Assembly (NCBI GenBank): GCA_017848795.1
Contig: JAFIHG010000047.1
Span: 124,001 to 188,000 of the forward strand
Length of the DNA stretch: 64,000 nucleotides
Reading direction: 5' to 3'
Source of the DNA: Candidatus Nanopelagicales bacterium
GTDB lineage: Bacteria > Actinomycetota > Actinomycetes > S36-B12 > CAIYMF01
How positions within the stretch are numbered: the stretch's first letter is position 1; the number at the start of each line of letters is the position of its first letter. Under the pieces are notes generated by a model. That model searched no databases, had not been told where the DNA came from, and saw nothing but the letters and a program-made list of their open reading frames with translations. Of this stretch, positions 9,777 to 18,040 are shown piece by piece. The translations under genes were made by a program, and so were the position numbers.

Positions 9777-10600
9777 TTGGCTACTCCCGTCGTGACCGCG
9801 CGCCCGGTGTCGAGCAGCCCGCCCTGACCGTGCGCCTTGAGGTCCGCAATGTGCGCGTCGTAGTCGGCGCGTGGAACGACTTTAACCCGGAACAGCATTC
9901 GTGAGTGGTCCACACCGCAGAGCTCCGCGCACCGGCCGGCGTACTCGCCCACCTTGTTCGGCGTCAGCTCGAACTGGTTCATCATGCCCGGCATCACGTC
10001 GAGCTTGAACAGGAACGCCGGGACCCAGAACGAGTGGATGACGTCGGGCGAGGTGAGCTGGAAGCGGGCCCGCTCGTCGACCGGCATCCACAGCGTCGCC
10101 GGGACCTCGGGGGTGCCGATGTCGTGGGCCCCCTCCTCGACGTAGTTGAAGCCCCACGCCCACTTGTACCCGACCACCCCGACGGTGTGCGTACTGGTGT
10201 CGGTGAGTTCGGTGAGGTCGTTGGTGTCGCGCACCGAGTAGAAGGTCAGCACCAGGACGATGACGACGGGGGTGAAGGTGTAGAGCGCCTCGAGCGGCAG
10301 GTGGTAGCGGGTCTGCTTGGGCAGCCCGTCCCCCGGGCGGCGGCGGTAGCGGAACGCCGCGTACAGCATGAGCCCCCAGGTGATGCCACCGACGATCCAC
10401 GCCGCGATCCAGGCGTTCTGCCACATCGGCAGGACGATCTTCTCGGCCTCTTCGCTCGCCGGCGGCGGTACGCCGAGGCGACCGGCCGGTGTGTCCGCGG
10501 AGCAGGCCGCGGTGGCCAGGAGCACCAGCACGCCTGTCGCGGCGAGGGTCAGCCGGCGCCGGATGCGTGGACGGGCGCCGGTCAGGCGGGGGGAACCCAC
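9773..10600 (-). CDS. ctaC: Cytochrome c oxidase subunit II
   Basis: The 275-residue protein has a signal sequence ending near a lipobox-like LLATAAC, two membrane helices, and a cupredoxin domain with the binuclear CuA motif C224-A-E-L-C228-G-V-D-H232-S-R-M235. It accepts electrons from QcrC and delivers them to subunit I. The frame stays open upstream to 10915, but that part is Arg/Pro-rich and not membrane-like. I chose GTG at 10600 because it gives a basic N-terminus directly before the signal helix; no strong Shine-Dalgarno decides it. In mycobacteria asnB follows here; this genome has a cysteine desulfurase instead. Confidence 0.92.
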   Translation of the reverse strand: MGSPRLTGARPRIRRRLTLAATGVLVLLATAACSADTPAGRLGVPPPASEEAEKIVLPMWQNAWIAAWIVGGITWGLMLYAAFRYRRRPGDGLPKQTRYHLPLEALYTFTPVVIVLVLTFYSVRDTNDLTELTDTSTHTVGVVGYKWAWGFNYVEEGAHDIGTPEVPATLWMPVDERARFQLTSPDVIHSFWVPAFLFKLDVMPGMMNQFELTPNKVGEYAGRCAELCGVDHSRMLFRVKVVPRADYDAHIADLKAHGQGGLLDTGRAVTTGVAK

Positions 10601-10722
10601 GGCTAGGCCATCCCGGTGGTCTCGGGCCCGGTCCCCCGCGGGTGCGGGAGTAGCCGGGCGACGGGCGACGTACGCGGCGACACTAGCGCAGCGGGGTGGG
10701 GCTGCGCGGTGCGGGTGGGACA

Positions 10723-10728
10723 TATCGT
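10723..10728 (+). promoter_or_regulatory. -10 element of a leaderless promoter for the cysteine desulfurase
   Basis: TATCGT is followed by 6 nt and then GTG at 10735. The match decides the start: no Shine-Dalgarno is visible before any alternative start codon. Confidence 0.45.
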
Positions 10729-10734
10729 CGTGTC

Positions 10735-11946
10735 GTGCAGCAAGGGCCCGAGGACCCGTCGCGACCGGCAAGTAGCCGTAGCGCGACAAGCGAACCTGCG
10801 CCCGCCCGCTGGACGCCGCCGGGCTACCTGGACGCCGCGTCCGGGCTGCCGATGCACCCGGCCGCGGTCGCCGCCTGGCAGGCTGCCGCACCGGACGCCT
10901 GGGCCGACCCGGCACGCCCGTACGCGGCCGGGCGACGCGCCCGGCTGCTGCTGGACGCGGCGCGCGAGTCGCTCGCCACCAGCCTCGGGGCGCGCGCCGA
11001 CGAGGTGTCCTTCACCTCCTCCGGCACGGCCGCCGTCCACAGCGGCCTGTTGGGCCTGGCGCGCGGCCGGGCGCGCGTGGGTCACCGGGTGGTGGCCTCG
11101 GCGGTCGAGCACTCCGCGGTGCTGCACGCCGCGCGGAGGATCGATCCAGCCGGACCGACGCTGGTCGGCGTCGACCGTGCGGGCCGGGTCGACGTCGAGG
11201 CGTTCCGCACGGCGCTGCAAGCACCGGACACCGCACTGGCGGCGCTGCAGTCGGCGAACCACGAGGTCGGCACCTGCCAGCCGCTCGAGCCGGTCGCGCA
11301 GGCGGCGCGCGACCGCGGCGTACCGCTGCTCGTCGACGCCGCCGCGACAATCGGGTGGGGCGCCACGCCGCCGCACTGGGACGTGCTCGCCGCGAGCGCC
11401 CACAAGTGGGGCGGCCCGCCCGGCGTCGGGGTGCTTGCGGTGCGGACCGGCGTGCGCTGGCGTTCCCCGTCCCCCGACGACTCCCGCGGGCCGGTGCCCG
11501 GCTTCCCCGCGGTGGCCGCCGCCGTGGCGGCCGCGGCCGCGCTCGAGGCGGTGCTCGCGGAACGGGAGGCGACGGCGCGCCGGTTGAGCGCCCTCGTGGA
11601 CCGGATCCGTCAGGCCGTGCCGCGGCTCGTACCGGACGTCGAGGTGGTCGGCGACCCGGTGGACCGGTTGCCGCACGTCGTCACCTTCTCGTGCCTGTAC
11701 GTCGACGGCGAGGCGGTCACCACGGCGCTCGACCGGGCCGGCTTCGCGGTCTCGAGCGGGTCGGCGTGCGTCGCCGACGCGCTCGTCCCGTCGCACGTGC
11801 TGGCGGCCATGGGGGTGCTCACCCACGGCAACCTGCGGGTCTCGCTGCCGTACGACGTGACCGAGGCCGACGTCGACCGCTTCCTCGCCGTACTGCCCGA
11901 GCTGGTCGCCCGGCTGCGTACCGACGCCGGAGTGGTCGGCCTGTGA
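10735..11946 (+). CDS. Cysteine desulfurase (class V aminotransferase, NifS/IscS-like)
   Basis: The 403-residue protein is a fold-type I PLP enzyme. It has the Schiff-base lysine in SAHKWGGPPG (Lys224), the His-containing ASAVEHSAV motif that positions PLP, and the mobile-loop cysteine in SSGSACVADA (Cys345) that would carry the persulfide. These mark it as an active cysteine desulfurase rather than a selenocysteine lyase or plain aminotransferase. It is followed by a TusA-like sulfur carrier, suggesting a two-gene sulfur relay for tRNA thiolation or cofactor synthesis. A 59-bp palindrome lies between the two genes. The start is set by the leaderless -10; ATG at 10696 is possible but unsupported. 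Confidence 0.87.
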   Translation: MQQGPEDPSRPASSRSATSEPAPARWTPPGYLDAASGLPMHPAAVAAWQAAAPDAWADPARPYAAGRRARLLLDAARESLATSLGARADEVSFTSSGTAAVHSGLLGLARGRARVGHRVVASAVEHSAVLHAARRIDPAGPTLVGVDRAGRVDVEAFRTALQAPDTALAALQSANHEVGTCQPLEPVAQAARDRGVPLLVDAAATIGWGATPPHWDVLAASAHKWGGPPGVGVLAVRTGVRWRSPSPDDSRGPVPGFPAVAAAVAAAAALEAVLAEREATARRLSALVDRIRQAVPRLVPDVEVVGDPVDRLPHVVTFSCLYVDGEAVTTALDRAGFAVSSGSACVADALVPSHVLAAMGVLTHGNLRVSLPYDVTEADVDRFLAVLPELVARLRTDAGVVGL

Positions 11947-11963
11947 TGCCCCCTCCCCTCCGC

Positions 11964-12022
11964 GTGTCCCTGCTCGAAACGTCGTCAACTGCGCGAGTTG
12001 ACGACGTTTCGAGCAGGGACAC
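11964..12022. repeat. 59-bp palindrome, copy 1
   Basis: A near-perfect palindrome with 27-nt arms and a 5-nt centre. It starts GTGTCCCTGCTCGAAACGTC and ends with the exact complement. Copies of identical length occur at 25269-25327 and 39719-39777. Here it separates the desulfurase stop from the tusA-like start and could act as an attenuator or RNA-stabilising hairpin. Confidence 0.9.
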
Positions 12023-12037
12023 GGGGACGGGGGCGGG

Positions 12038-12307
12038 GTGGTGAGCGAGTCGGGTACGGGGCACCGGGGCGATGAGGGGGTCGTGGTACGGGAGCTGGAC
12101 GAGCGCGGCCGGCTCTGCCCGCTGCCCGTGATCGCGCTGGCCCGCGCGGCGGCCGAGCTGCCGGCCGGTGCGGTGCTACGCCTGTGGGCAGACGATCCGG
12201 CGGCCCGCGTGGACGTACCGGCATGGTGCCGGATGAAGGGCCATGAGCTGCTGGCGAGCAGCGATCCGGATGCCGGGACGTTCCTGGTACGGCTCTGCGC
12301 GCCGTAG
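12038..12307 (+). CDS. TusA/SirA-like sulfur-carrier protein
   Basis: An 89-residue protein with the TusA signature RLCPLPVIALARA; Cys27 is the persulfide-carrying residue and is followed by the conserved Pro-x-Pro. The beta-alpha-beta-alpha-beta pattern of the SirA fold fits the rest. It lies directly after the cysteine desulfurase, the expected sulfur donor. The start is uncertain: tandem GTG codons at 12038 and 12041, and later GTGs near 12081, all keep the whole domain. The last codons run into a 16-bp tandem repeat array. Confidence 0.8.
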   Translation: MVSESGTGHRGDEGVVVRELDERGRLCPLPVIALARAAAELPAGAVLRLWADDPAARVDVPAWCRMKGHELLASSDPDAGTFLVRLCAP

Positions 12308-12405
12308 CCGTGCACAGACGTAGCCCTGCACAGACGTAGCCCTGCACAGACGTAGCGCTGCACAGACGTAGCGCTGCGCGCCGTGAGCCCTGCACAGACG
12401 GAGCC
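12304..12405. repeat. 16-bp tandem repeat array
   Basis: The unit GTAGCCCTGCACAGAC occurs at 12304, 12320, 12336 and 12352 with one or two substitutions, then a partial unit at 12368 and a diverged unit ending near 12405. The first unit contains the stop codon of the TusA-like gene. With no spacers between units it is not a CRISPR. It fills most of the 146-bp gap before the convergent aat gene. Confidence 0.9.
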
Positions 12406-12453
12406 ATCCGCGGCGGTGCCGACAGTCCCGCCCAGCGGCCCGGGCGCTGCCGG

Positions 12454-13161
12454 TCAGCCGGCGAGAGCGGGCGGCAGGGTGAGCGCGGCAGCCAGGCGCT
12501 GCAGGTACTCCGGCCGCGGCAGGTCGACGGCCCCCAGCGACCTGAGGTGAGGGGTCGTCCACTGCACGTCGAAGAGCCGGTCGCCCGCATCGCCGGCCGC
12601 GCGCAGCCGTTCCACGAGCTCCACGACGGCGACCTTGGAGGCGTCACGCCCGACGTGGAACATCGACTCACCGGCGAACAGCCCGCCGATCTCGAGGCCG
12701 TACAGCCCGCCGGCGAGCCGACCGTCGGGCCAGCGCACCTCGATCGAGTGCGCCCAGCCGAGTTCCCGCAGCCGCTGGTACGCGCTCGCGACCTCGGCGG
12801 TGATCCAGCCGTGCGGACGGCGCGGGTCGGCGCATCCGGCGACCACCGCCGCGAAGTCGGTGTCGACCGTGATGCGGTAGCGCCGGCGGGCGGCGCGCAG
12901 CGACCGGGGTACGTGGCGGTCCTGCAGGGGGATCACTCCGCGGGGGTCGGGGGACCACCAGCCGACCTGCCGCCGCCGTACCGGCATCGGGAACAGTCCG
13001 CGGCGGTAGGCGGCGAGGATGGTGCCGGGTGCGAGGTCGGCGCCGACGCCGAGCAGCTCGTCCCCGGGCGTCGCGCACGACGGGTCGGGCAGCACCCACC
13101 GGGTCGGCTCGGGCTCCCTGCGCCGGCCGGCGCCCGGTTCCGCGACCTGCGCCGGGGTCAT
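12454..13161 (-). CDS. aat: Leucyl/phenylalanyl-tRNA--protein transferase
   Basis: The 235-residue enzyme transfers Leu or Phe from tRNA to N-terminal Arg/Lys of proteins, marking them for ClpS/ClpP degradation (N-end rule). Family landmarks are all present: GLFPMP, WWSPDPRGVIP, the GWITAEVASAY helix, and GGLYGLEIGGLFAGESMFH around the aminoacyl-tRNA pocket. Length matches the family. ATG at 13161 overlaps the adoK stop by four bases, so the two are translationally coupled although no functional link is known. Confidence 0.95.
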   Translation of the reverse strand: MTPAQVAEPGAGRRREPEPTRWVLPDPSCATPGDELLGVGADLAPGTILAAYRRGLFPMPVRRRQVGWWSPDPRGVIPLQDRHVPRSLRAARRRYRITVDTDFAAVVAGCADPRRPHGWITAEVASAYQRLRELGWAHSIEVRWPDGRLAGGLYGLEIGGLFAGESMFHVGRDASKVAVVELVERLRAAGDAGDRLFDVQWTTPHLRSLGAVDLPRPEYLQRLAAALTLPPALAG

Positions 13162-14132
13162 CGCAAGCGGGCTGCGACCTCGTCGCCGGCCGCGTCGCCG
13201 TACGTCTGGCGGAACCGATCGAGGAACTGCTCGCGGACCAGCACGTACTCCTGGGTCCCGGCGGTCTCGATGACGTACGTGGCGAGCATCGACCCGAGCT
13301 GGGCGCAGCGCACCAGCGACACCCCCCAGGACAGCCCGACCAGGAAACCGGCCCGGTACGCGTCACCGACCCCCGTCGGGTCGACGCGCGCGGACTCCTG
13401 CGGGCACGGCACCACGACCGGCTCCTGGCCGGCCGCCTCGATCCGCGAGCCGCGACTGCCGAGCGTCGTGATCCGCGTGCCGACCTGGTCGAGCAGCTTC
13501 TCGGGCGACCAGCCGGTCTTGGCCTCGATCAGCTCGGCTTCGTACTCGTTGCTGAACAGGTAGTCGGCGCCGTCGATCAGCTGGATGATCCCGGGCCCGT
13601 CGAGCCGGGCGAGCTGCTGGCTGGGGTCGGCCGCGAACGGGATCCCGCGGAAGCGGCACTCCTCGGTGTGGCGCGACATCGCAGCGGGGTCGTTTGCGCC
13701 GATCAGGACCAGGTCCAGGCCGCCGACCCGGGCCGCGACCGGCCCGAGCTCGATCTCCCGCGCCTCGGACATCGCCCCGGCGTAGAACGAGGCGATCTGG
13801 CACTGGTCCAGGTCGGTCGTGCAGATGAAGCGGGCGGTGTGGCGCAGCTCGGAGATGTGCACCGAATCTGTGTCGACGTGGTGGCGTGAGAGCCACGAGC
13901 GGTAGTCGGCGAAGTCGGGCCCGGCAGCCCCGACGAGCACCGGACGCTGTCCCAGCACGCCCATGCCGAAGGCGATGTTCGCGGCCACTCCGCCGCGGTG
14001 GATGTCGAGCTCGTCGACGAGGAAGCTCAGGGAAACCTTGTCCAGCGCATCGGCCATCAGGGAGTCGGCGAACCGGCCCGGGAAGGTCATCAGATGGTCG
14101 GTCGCGATCGAGCCGGTGACGGCGATGCGCAC
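13158..14132 (-). CDS. adoK: Adenosine kinase (PfkB-family sugar kinase)
   Basis: The 324-residue protein starts MRIAVTGSIATDHLM and carries the PfkB signatures: an N-terminal RGGVAANIAFGMGVLG Gly motif (46-61) and the catalytic DPTGVGDAYRAGF (Asp251, Asp257). Length and sequence closely follow, from memory, M. tuberculosis Rv2202c, a demonstrated adenosine kinase, and its genomic position beside erpA and glycerate kinase is the same. It would salvage adenosine to AMP. GTG at 14132 is preferred over GTG at 14141 because it has GGAG 8 nt upstream and matches the family N-terminus. Confidence 0.88.
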   Translation of the reverse strand: MRIAVTGSIATDHLMTFPGRFADSLMADALDKVSLSFLVDELDIHRGGVAANIAFGMGVLGQRPVLVGAAGPDFADYRSWLSRHHVDTDSVHISELRHTARFICTTDLDQCQIASFYAGAMSEAREIELGPVAARVGGLDLVLIGANDPAAMSRHTEECRFRGIPFAADPSQQLARLDGPGIIQLIDGADYLFSNEYEAELIEAKTGWSPEKLLDQVGTRITTLGSRGSRIEAAGQEPVVVPCPQESARVDPTGVGDAYRAGFLVGLSWGVSLVRCAQLGSMLATYVIETAGTQEYVLVREQFLDRFRQTYGDAAGDEVAARLR

Positions 14133-14262
14133 GGGCAGCACTCCGGATGCGTCGAGGGTCAGGGGGTGCCGTTGGCGGCCCGACCCTACCGGCAGCGTCG
14201 GTTGCGAGGGGTGGCGGTGAGGCGAGGGCGTACCCGTGAGCGCGCCCTCGCCTGCCGTCGGA

Positions 14263-14643
14263 CTAGCTGAAGCTGTCGCCGCAGGCGCAGGAGCCGCCGG
14301 CGTTCGGGTTGTCGATCGTGAAGCCCTGCTTCTCGATGCTGTCTACGAAGTCGATCGTCGCTCCGCCGAGGTACGGCGCGCTCATCCGGTCGGTGACGAC
14401 CTTCACGGCGCCGAGGTCGGTGCCGAACTCCTTGACGATGTCCCCGTCGAGCGAGCGGTCGTCGAAGAACAGCTGGTAGCGCAGACCGGAGCAGCCGCCG
14501 GGCTGCACGGCGACACGCAGTGACAGGTCGGTACGACCCTCCTGCTCGAGCAGGGCGGCGACCTTCGACGCGGCCGTGCCGGTGAGGATCACGCCGCTGG
14601 CCGGGGTCGCGGCCTCGGGCTGGACTGAGGTGTCGGCCGTCAT
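14263..14643 (-). CDS. erpA: A-type iron-sulfur carrier (HesB/IscA/ErpA family)
   Basis: The 126-residue protein has the three conserved cysteines of A-type carriers, Cys51 (GGCSGLRY) and Cys119/Cys121 (GGSCACGDSF), which hold a labile Fe-S cluster for transfer to apoproteins. ATG at 14643 has a Shine-Dalgarno GGAGG about 8 nt upstream. The position between adoK and glycerate kinase is conserved in mycobacteria. It is a plausible cluster donor for QcrA, NadA and NarH encoded elsewhere in the window, though that is inference. Confidence 0.92.
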   Translation of the reverse strand: MTADTSVQPEAATPASGVILTGTAASKVAALLEQEGRTDLSLRVAVQPGGCSGLRYQLFFDDRSLDGDIVKEFGTDLGAVKVVTDRMSAPYLGGATIDFVDSIEKQGFTIDNPNAGGSCACGDSFS

Positions 14644-14801
14644 ATGTGGGTCCTCCATGCGCTGTGACGTGTGCGGTGGTGCAGGTGGTGCCGTGCCGGT
14701 CCATCGTGCCCCGCGCGGCTGCCCTTGGGAACCACCGTACGTACCGCCTTGTTCCGCACCCATCGTGCCACGCCCCCACGACGGGGTCACCCGCTGGCGA
14801 C

Positions 14802-15950
14802 TCAGGCCGGACCGGACCAGGTACGGGCGGCCCGGGCCGCGAGGTCGGCGAGTGCGCCGGCGGGCCGTTCGAACGCCTCCTGCTCGCGCCGGCCGCGGGC
14901 CTGCAGGTCGTCCACGACGCCGAGCGCTCCGCTGATCCCGTGCGGCGCGTACTCCCGCGCGTCGACCTCGACCCGGCCGGCGAGCACCAGCGCCGGCCGG
15001 CCCTGCCCCTGCGCCGCCGCGGCCACACCTGCCACGACCTTGCCGCGCAGGCTCTGCCAGTCGAAGCAGCCCTCCCCGGTGACGACCAGGTCGGCGGCGG
15101 CGATCCGGTCCGCGAGCCCCAACGTCGCCAGCACCGACTCGATACCCGGAGCGCGCTCGGCCCCCAGCGCGAGCAGGGCGTACCCGAGCCCGCCGGCGGC
15201 ACCGGCGCCGAGCGCGACAGCGGGGTCCTTGCCGTCGGGGCGGCGCCCGACGGCCGCCGCGTATCGCTCGAGGGCACCTTCGAGGGCCATCACCTGCTCC
15301 GGGGTGGCGCCCTTCTGCGGCCCGTACCCGCCGGTGGCGCCGCGCAGCCCGAGCAGCGGGTTGTCGACGTCGGTGGCGGCCACCAGCTGCACGCCGGCGA
15401 GTCGTTGCCGCGGAACCGCGAGGTCGACCGCCGTGATCGCGCCCAGTGCGCCCCCGCCCTGCGCCAAGGCCGCTGTCGCGTCCCCGGCGGCGTCTGTCGC
15501 CCGGGCACCGAGTGCGGCGAGCATCCCGGCGCCGCCGTCGTTGGTCCCAGACCCGCCCATACCGACGACGATGCGACGCGCCCCCGCCACGACGGCGGCC
15601 AGAACCAGCTCGCCCACGCCGTAAGTCGTCGTGCGGGTCGGGTCGCGACGGTCTGCCGGCACGAGGTGCAGTCCGCAGGCCTGCGCCGCCTCCACGTACG
15701 CCGCGCCGCCGACTCGGAGCACCGCGGCGGGGACCGGCTCACCCAGCGGGCCCTGGACGGTGAGCGGGAGCAGCTCACCGTCCAGGGAGGCCTGCAGCGC
15801 GTCGAGGAAGCCGGGGCCGCCGTCGGCCACCGGGACCAGTTCGAGCTCGTCGGTCGGGGCGGTACGCCGCCAACCCTCGGCGATCGCCTCAGCGGCCTGG
15901 CGCGCGGTGAGGGTCCCGGCGAACTTGTCCGGGGCGATCAGCACTCGCAT
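14802..15950 (-). CDS. Glycerate kinase (GlxK type)
   Basis: The 382-residue protein belongs to the GlxK/GK-II glycerate kinase family (TIGR00045). It begins MRVLIAPDKFAGTLTA and contains the conserved ADGGPGFLDAL, GGSGTNDGGAGMLAALG and TGEGCFDWQSL motifs. It phosphorylates D-glycerate, usually to 2-phosphoglycerate, feeding glycolysis. The M. tuberculosis homologue Rv2205c occupies the same place. ATG at 15950 fits the family start; an in-frame ATG at 15968 would add six residues. Confidence 0.92.
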   Translation of the reverse strand: MRVLIAPDKFAGTLTARQAAEAIAEGWRRTAPTDELELVPVADGGPGFLDALQASLDGELLPLTVQGPLGEPVPAAVLRVGGAAYVEAAQACGLHLVPADRRDPTRTTTYGVGELVLAAVVAGARRIVVGMGGSGTNDGGAGMLAALGARATDAAGDATAALAQGGGALGAITAVDLAVPRQRLAGVQLVAATDVDNPLLGLRGATGGYGPQKGATPEQVMALEGALERYAAAVGRRPDGKDPAVALGAGAAGGLGYALLALGAERAPGIESVLATLGLADRIAAADLVVTGEGCFDWQSLRGKVVAGVAAAAQGQGRPALVLAGRVEVDAREYAPHGISGALGVVDDLQARGRREQEAFERPAGALADLAARAARTWSGPA

Positions 15951-16027
15951 GTGCCGGACCGTACCCATCGCGTCCGTACCGGTGTCACGCCCCCGCGCTC
16001 GACCTCGACGAGGGCCGCCGGCGCAGT

Positions 16028-16161
16028 CGAGCCACCTTGCACCTGGTGGCGCACCCGTCGGCGCGTGAAGGGTCGGGCGAGTACTCGGTGGTCGAGCGTA
16101 GTCGAGACTGTCGGTGATCATGGTCTCGACTGCGCTCGACCGACGACTGGTTGCGTCCGGT
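16028..16161. repeat. Composite ~135-bp intergenic element, second copy
   Basis: The 305-bp gap 15951-16255 contains no gene. Bases 16028-16161 are homologous to the complement of 6022-6156 over essentially the full length, with scattered substitutions. The element contains two facing GGTCGAGCGTAGTCGAGAC-type units (16090-16108 and 16122-16141) around a central GTCGGTGATCAT, plus a conserved shoulder (about 16041-16080) outside the hairpin. Confidence 0.85.
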
Positions 16162-16255
16162 CTTTCGGAGCAGCGCCGGCGGCCTCGCGCAGCCCGCACC
16201 GCGGACAGCAAGCGGGATCAGGCGGGCCGGCCAGGTGCGGGGGAAGACTCGACCC

Positions 16256-17206
16256 ATGACCACGCTGGCGCCCGACCGGCTGCGCCGGATCCTCGATCTG
16301 GTCGAGGAGTCCCTGGACGAACCGGACCTGACCGGCTCCGAACTGGCCCAGCGGGCGCACCTGTCGCGGTTCCACTTCGACCGTCTCGTCTCAGCCGCGC
16401 TGGGCGAGCCGCCCGGCGCATTGCGCCGGCGCGTCCTGCTGGAGCGGGCGGCCTACCGGCTCGCGACGACGCGGGACCCGGTCATCGAGGTCGCGTACGC
16501 CGCCGGGTACGGGTCGCCGGAGGCGTTCACGCGCGCCTTCGCCCGGGCGTTCGGCGCCGCACCATCGCGCCTCCGACGCCGCGGCGGCACCTGGCACCAG
16601 CTTCCCGCCGCCAGCGGGGTGCATTTCCATCCGCCCGGCGGCCTACGGCTGCCGCCAGCTAGAAGAGGTGATCCCATGGACGTCCTGTCGAAGATGTACG
16701 AGCACCACGTCGCGGTCAGCGGCGCGATCATCGACCGCACGGCAGGCCTCGACGATGACGTGCTGGACGCGACGCTGCTGACCGTGGAGGGCATCGACGA
16801 CCCGCCGACGCTGCGCGCCACGACCGCCCGCCTCGTCACGCAGCTCGAGATGTGGGCCGACGCGCTGGAGGGCGGCACGACCATGCCGGACGCGTCGGAT
16901 GCGAGCGCCGCCGATCTGCACCGCCGGCTCGACCGCGCGGCGCCGCGGTTCCGCGAGCTGGTCCTCGAGCCGATCCTCGCTGGGCGCGCCGACGAGACCT
17001 TCGTCGACGCGATGTGCGACCCGCCGGAGACGTTCACCTACGGCGGCGTGCTGGCCCACGTGCTGACCTTCGCCGCCACCCGACGGACGTTGGCCATCGG
17101 CGCGCTCGAGAGTGCCGGCATCCACGATCTCGGCGCCGGTGACCCGATGACCTACGTCGGAGGCAGCGGGAACGACGCCGCCAGCATCACGCGCAATCGC
17201 GGGTGA
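16256..17206 (+). CDS. AraC-type HTH regulator fused to a DinB-like domain
   Basis: The first 100 residues form an AraC/XylS DNA-binding domain (two helix-turn-helix units; HLSRFHFDRL and AYAAGYGSPEAFTRAFARAFG are typical). After a Gly/Pro-rich linker, residues about 140-316 form a DinB-like four-helix bundle with HHVAVSGAIID and HVLTFAATRR; His residues at these places bind metal in DinB enzymes. AraC-type domains are usually C-terminal with a sensor in front; the reversed order suggests the DinB part is the sensor or an attached enzyme. It starts at ATG 16256 just after the composite repeat. Function unknown. Confidence 0.8.
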   Translation: MTTLAPDRLRRILDLVEESLDEPDLTGSELAQRAHLSRFHFDRLVSAALGEPPGALRRRVLLERAAYRLATTRDPVIEVAYAAGYGSPEAFTRAFARAFGAAPSRLRRRGGTWHQLPAASGVHFHPPGGLRLPPARRGDPMDVLSKMYEHHVAVSGAIIDRTAGLDDDVLDATLLTVEGIDDPPTLRATTARLVTQLEMWADALEGGTTMPDASDASAADLHRRLDRAAPRFRELVLEPILAGRADETFVDAMCDPPETFTYGGVLAHVLTFAATRRTLAIGALESAGIHDLGAGDPMTYVGGSGNDAASITRNRG

Positions 17207-17215
17207 TGCTGGCGG
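17178..17215 (+). terminator. Strong hairpin spanning the stop codon of the AraC-DinB gene
   Basis: CCGCCAGCATCAC (17178-17190) is perfectly complementary to GTGATGCTGGCGG (17203-17215), and GCG/CGC extends the stem into the loop. The TGA stop (17204-17206) lies in the right arm. There is no T-tract, as usual in high-GC actinobacteria. It sits between convergent genes, so it could end transcription from both sides. Confidence 0.6.
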
Positions 17216-17274
17216 CCCCGGCACAGTGAAGGGTGTCGAGCCGGTGACCGGCGCCGCCGCCTGGCCGCCCGCCG

Positions 17275-18033
17275 TCAGCGACCAGGGACGAGGCGACGCG
17301 TGAGTTCGGTCGCGGTGCGGCGGACGGCGCCGGCCAGCGCGGCGACGTCGGGCGCTGCCTCGCTGGGATAGGTGATCGCCACCGCTGCTGCGGGCAGTCC
17401 GGTGTGGTCGCGCGCCGCCGCCGCCACCGATGCGTAGCCCGGGCTCACCTCACCGTCCTCGCCCGCGAAACCGTCGCGGCGCACCCGTACCAGCAAGGCC
17501 CGCAGCGCGGACGGCGAGCCCGGCCCCGGCACGTCGGTGCGGGCCACGAAGGCGCTCGCGTCGGGGTACGCCGCGCGTACCTGCGCCGGTGGCAGGCCGG
17601 CCAGCAGCGCCCGCCCGCTGGCGGTCAGGTGCGCGGGCAGCCGTACGCCGACGTCGGTCACGAGCGGTGCCCGGCCGGGGGCGCGCTCCTCCACGACGTA
17701 CACGACGTCGCGCCCGTCGAGGACCGCGAGGTGGCAGCTGAAGCGGCTCGTGCGGGCCAGCGCCTCGAGCGGTTGGCGCGCCAGCCGCGCCAGCGGCGCC
17801 TGTCGGGTGAATCCCGCTCCCAGCTCGTACGCCGCGACGCCGAGCCCGTACCGCTGCTGGTCGGTCAGGTGCACGACGAAACCGGCAGCGACCAGCTCGG
17901 CGAGCAGGTGGTAGGTGCTCGAGCGCGGCAGGCCGAGGTCGCGCGCGATCGCACCGGCCCGCGCCGGGGTCGCCTGGCGTCCCAGGTAGCGCAGGATCGC
18001 CAGGGTCTGCGCCGCCGCCGGGACCTGGGCCAC
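17275..18033 (-). CDS. hutR: IclR-family regulator, probable hut repressor/activator
   Basis: The 252-residue protein has an N-terminal winged helix-turn-helix (AAAQTLAILRYLGRQ through LPRSSTYHLLAELVAAGFV) and a C-terminal IclR effector domain with HLTASGRALLAGLP. It is divergent from hutH with the operator between them, so control of histidine use is the natural inference; C. glutamicum has an IclR-type regulator named HutR in the same role. The GTG at 18033 has TAGGGT 7 nt upstream, indicating a leaderless message. The operator ends on the first T of that -10 box, so autoregulation is likely. Confidence 0.85.
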   Translation of the reverse strand: MAQVPAAAQTLAILRYLGRQATPARAGAIARDLGLPRSSTYHLLAELVAAGFVVHLTDQQRYGLGVAAYELGAGFTRQAPLARLARQPLEALARTSRFSCHLAVLDGRDVVYVVEERAPGRAPLVTDVGVRLPAHLTASGRALLAGLPPAQVRAAYPDASAFVARTDVPGPGSPSALRALLVRVRRDGFAGEDGEVSPGYASVAAAARDHTGLPAAAVAITYPSEAAPDVAALAGAVRRTATELTRRLVPGR

Positions 18034-18040
18034 GGGCCGC

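Noticed and set aside
10601-10915. N-terminal extension of ctaC
   Set aside because: The extra 105 residues are Arg/Pro-rich, resemble no subunit II, and overlap the divergent desulfurase promoter and start.
12304-12405. CRISPR array
   Set aside because: Units are only 16 bp, directly adjacent with no spacers, and no cas gene is present in the window.
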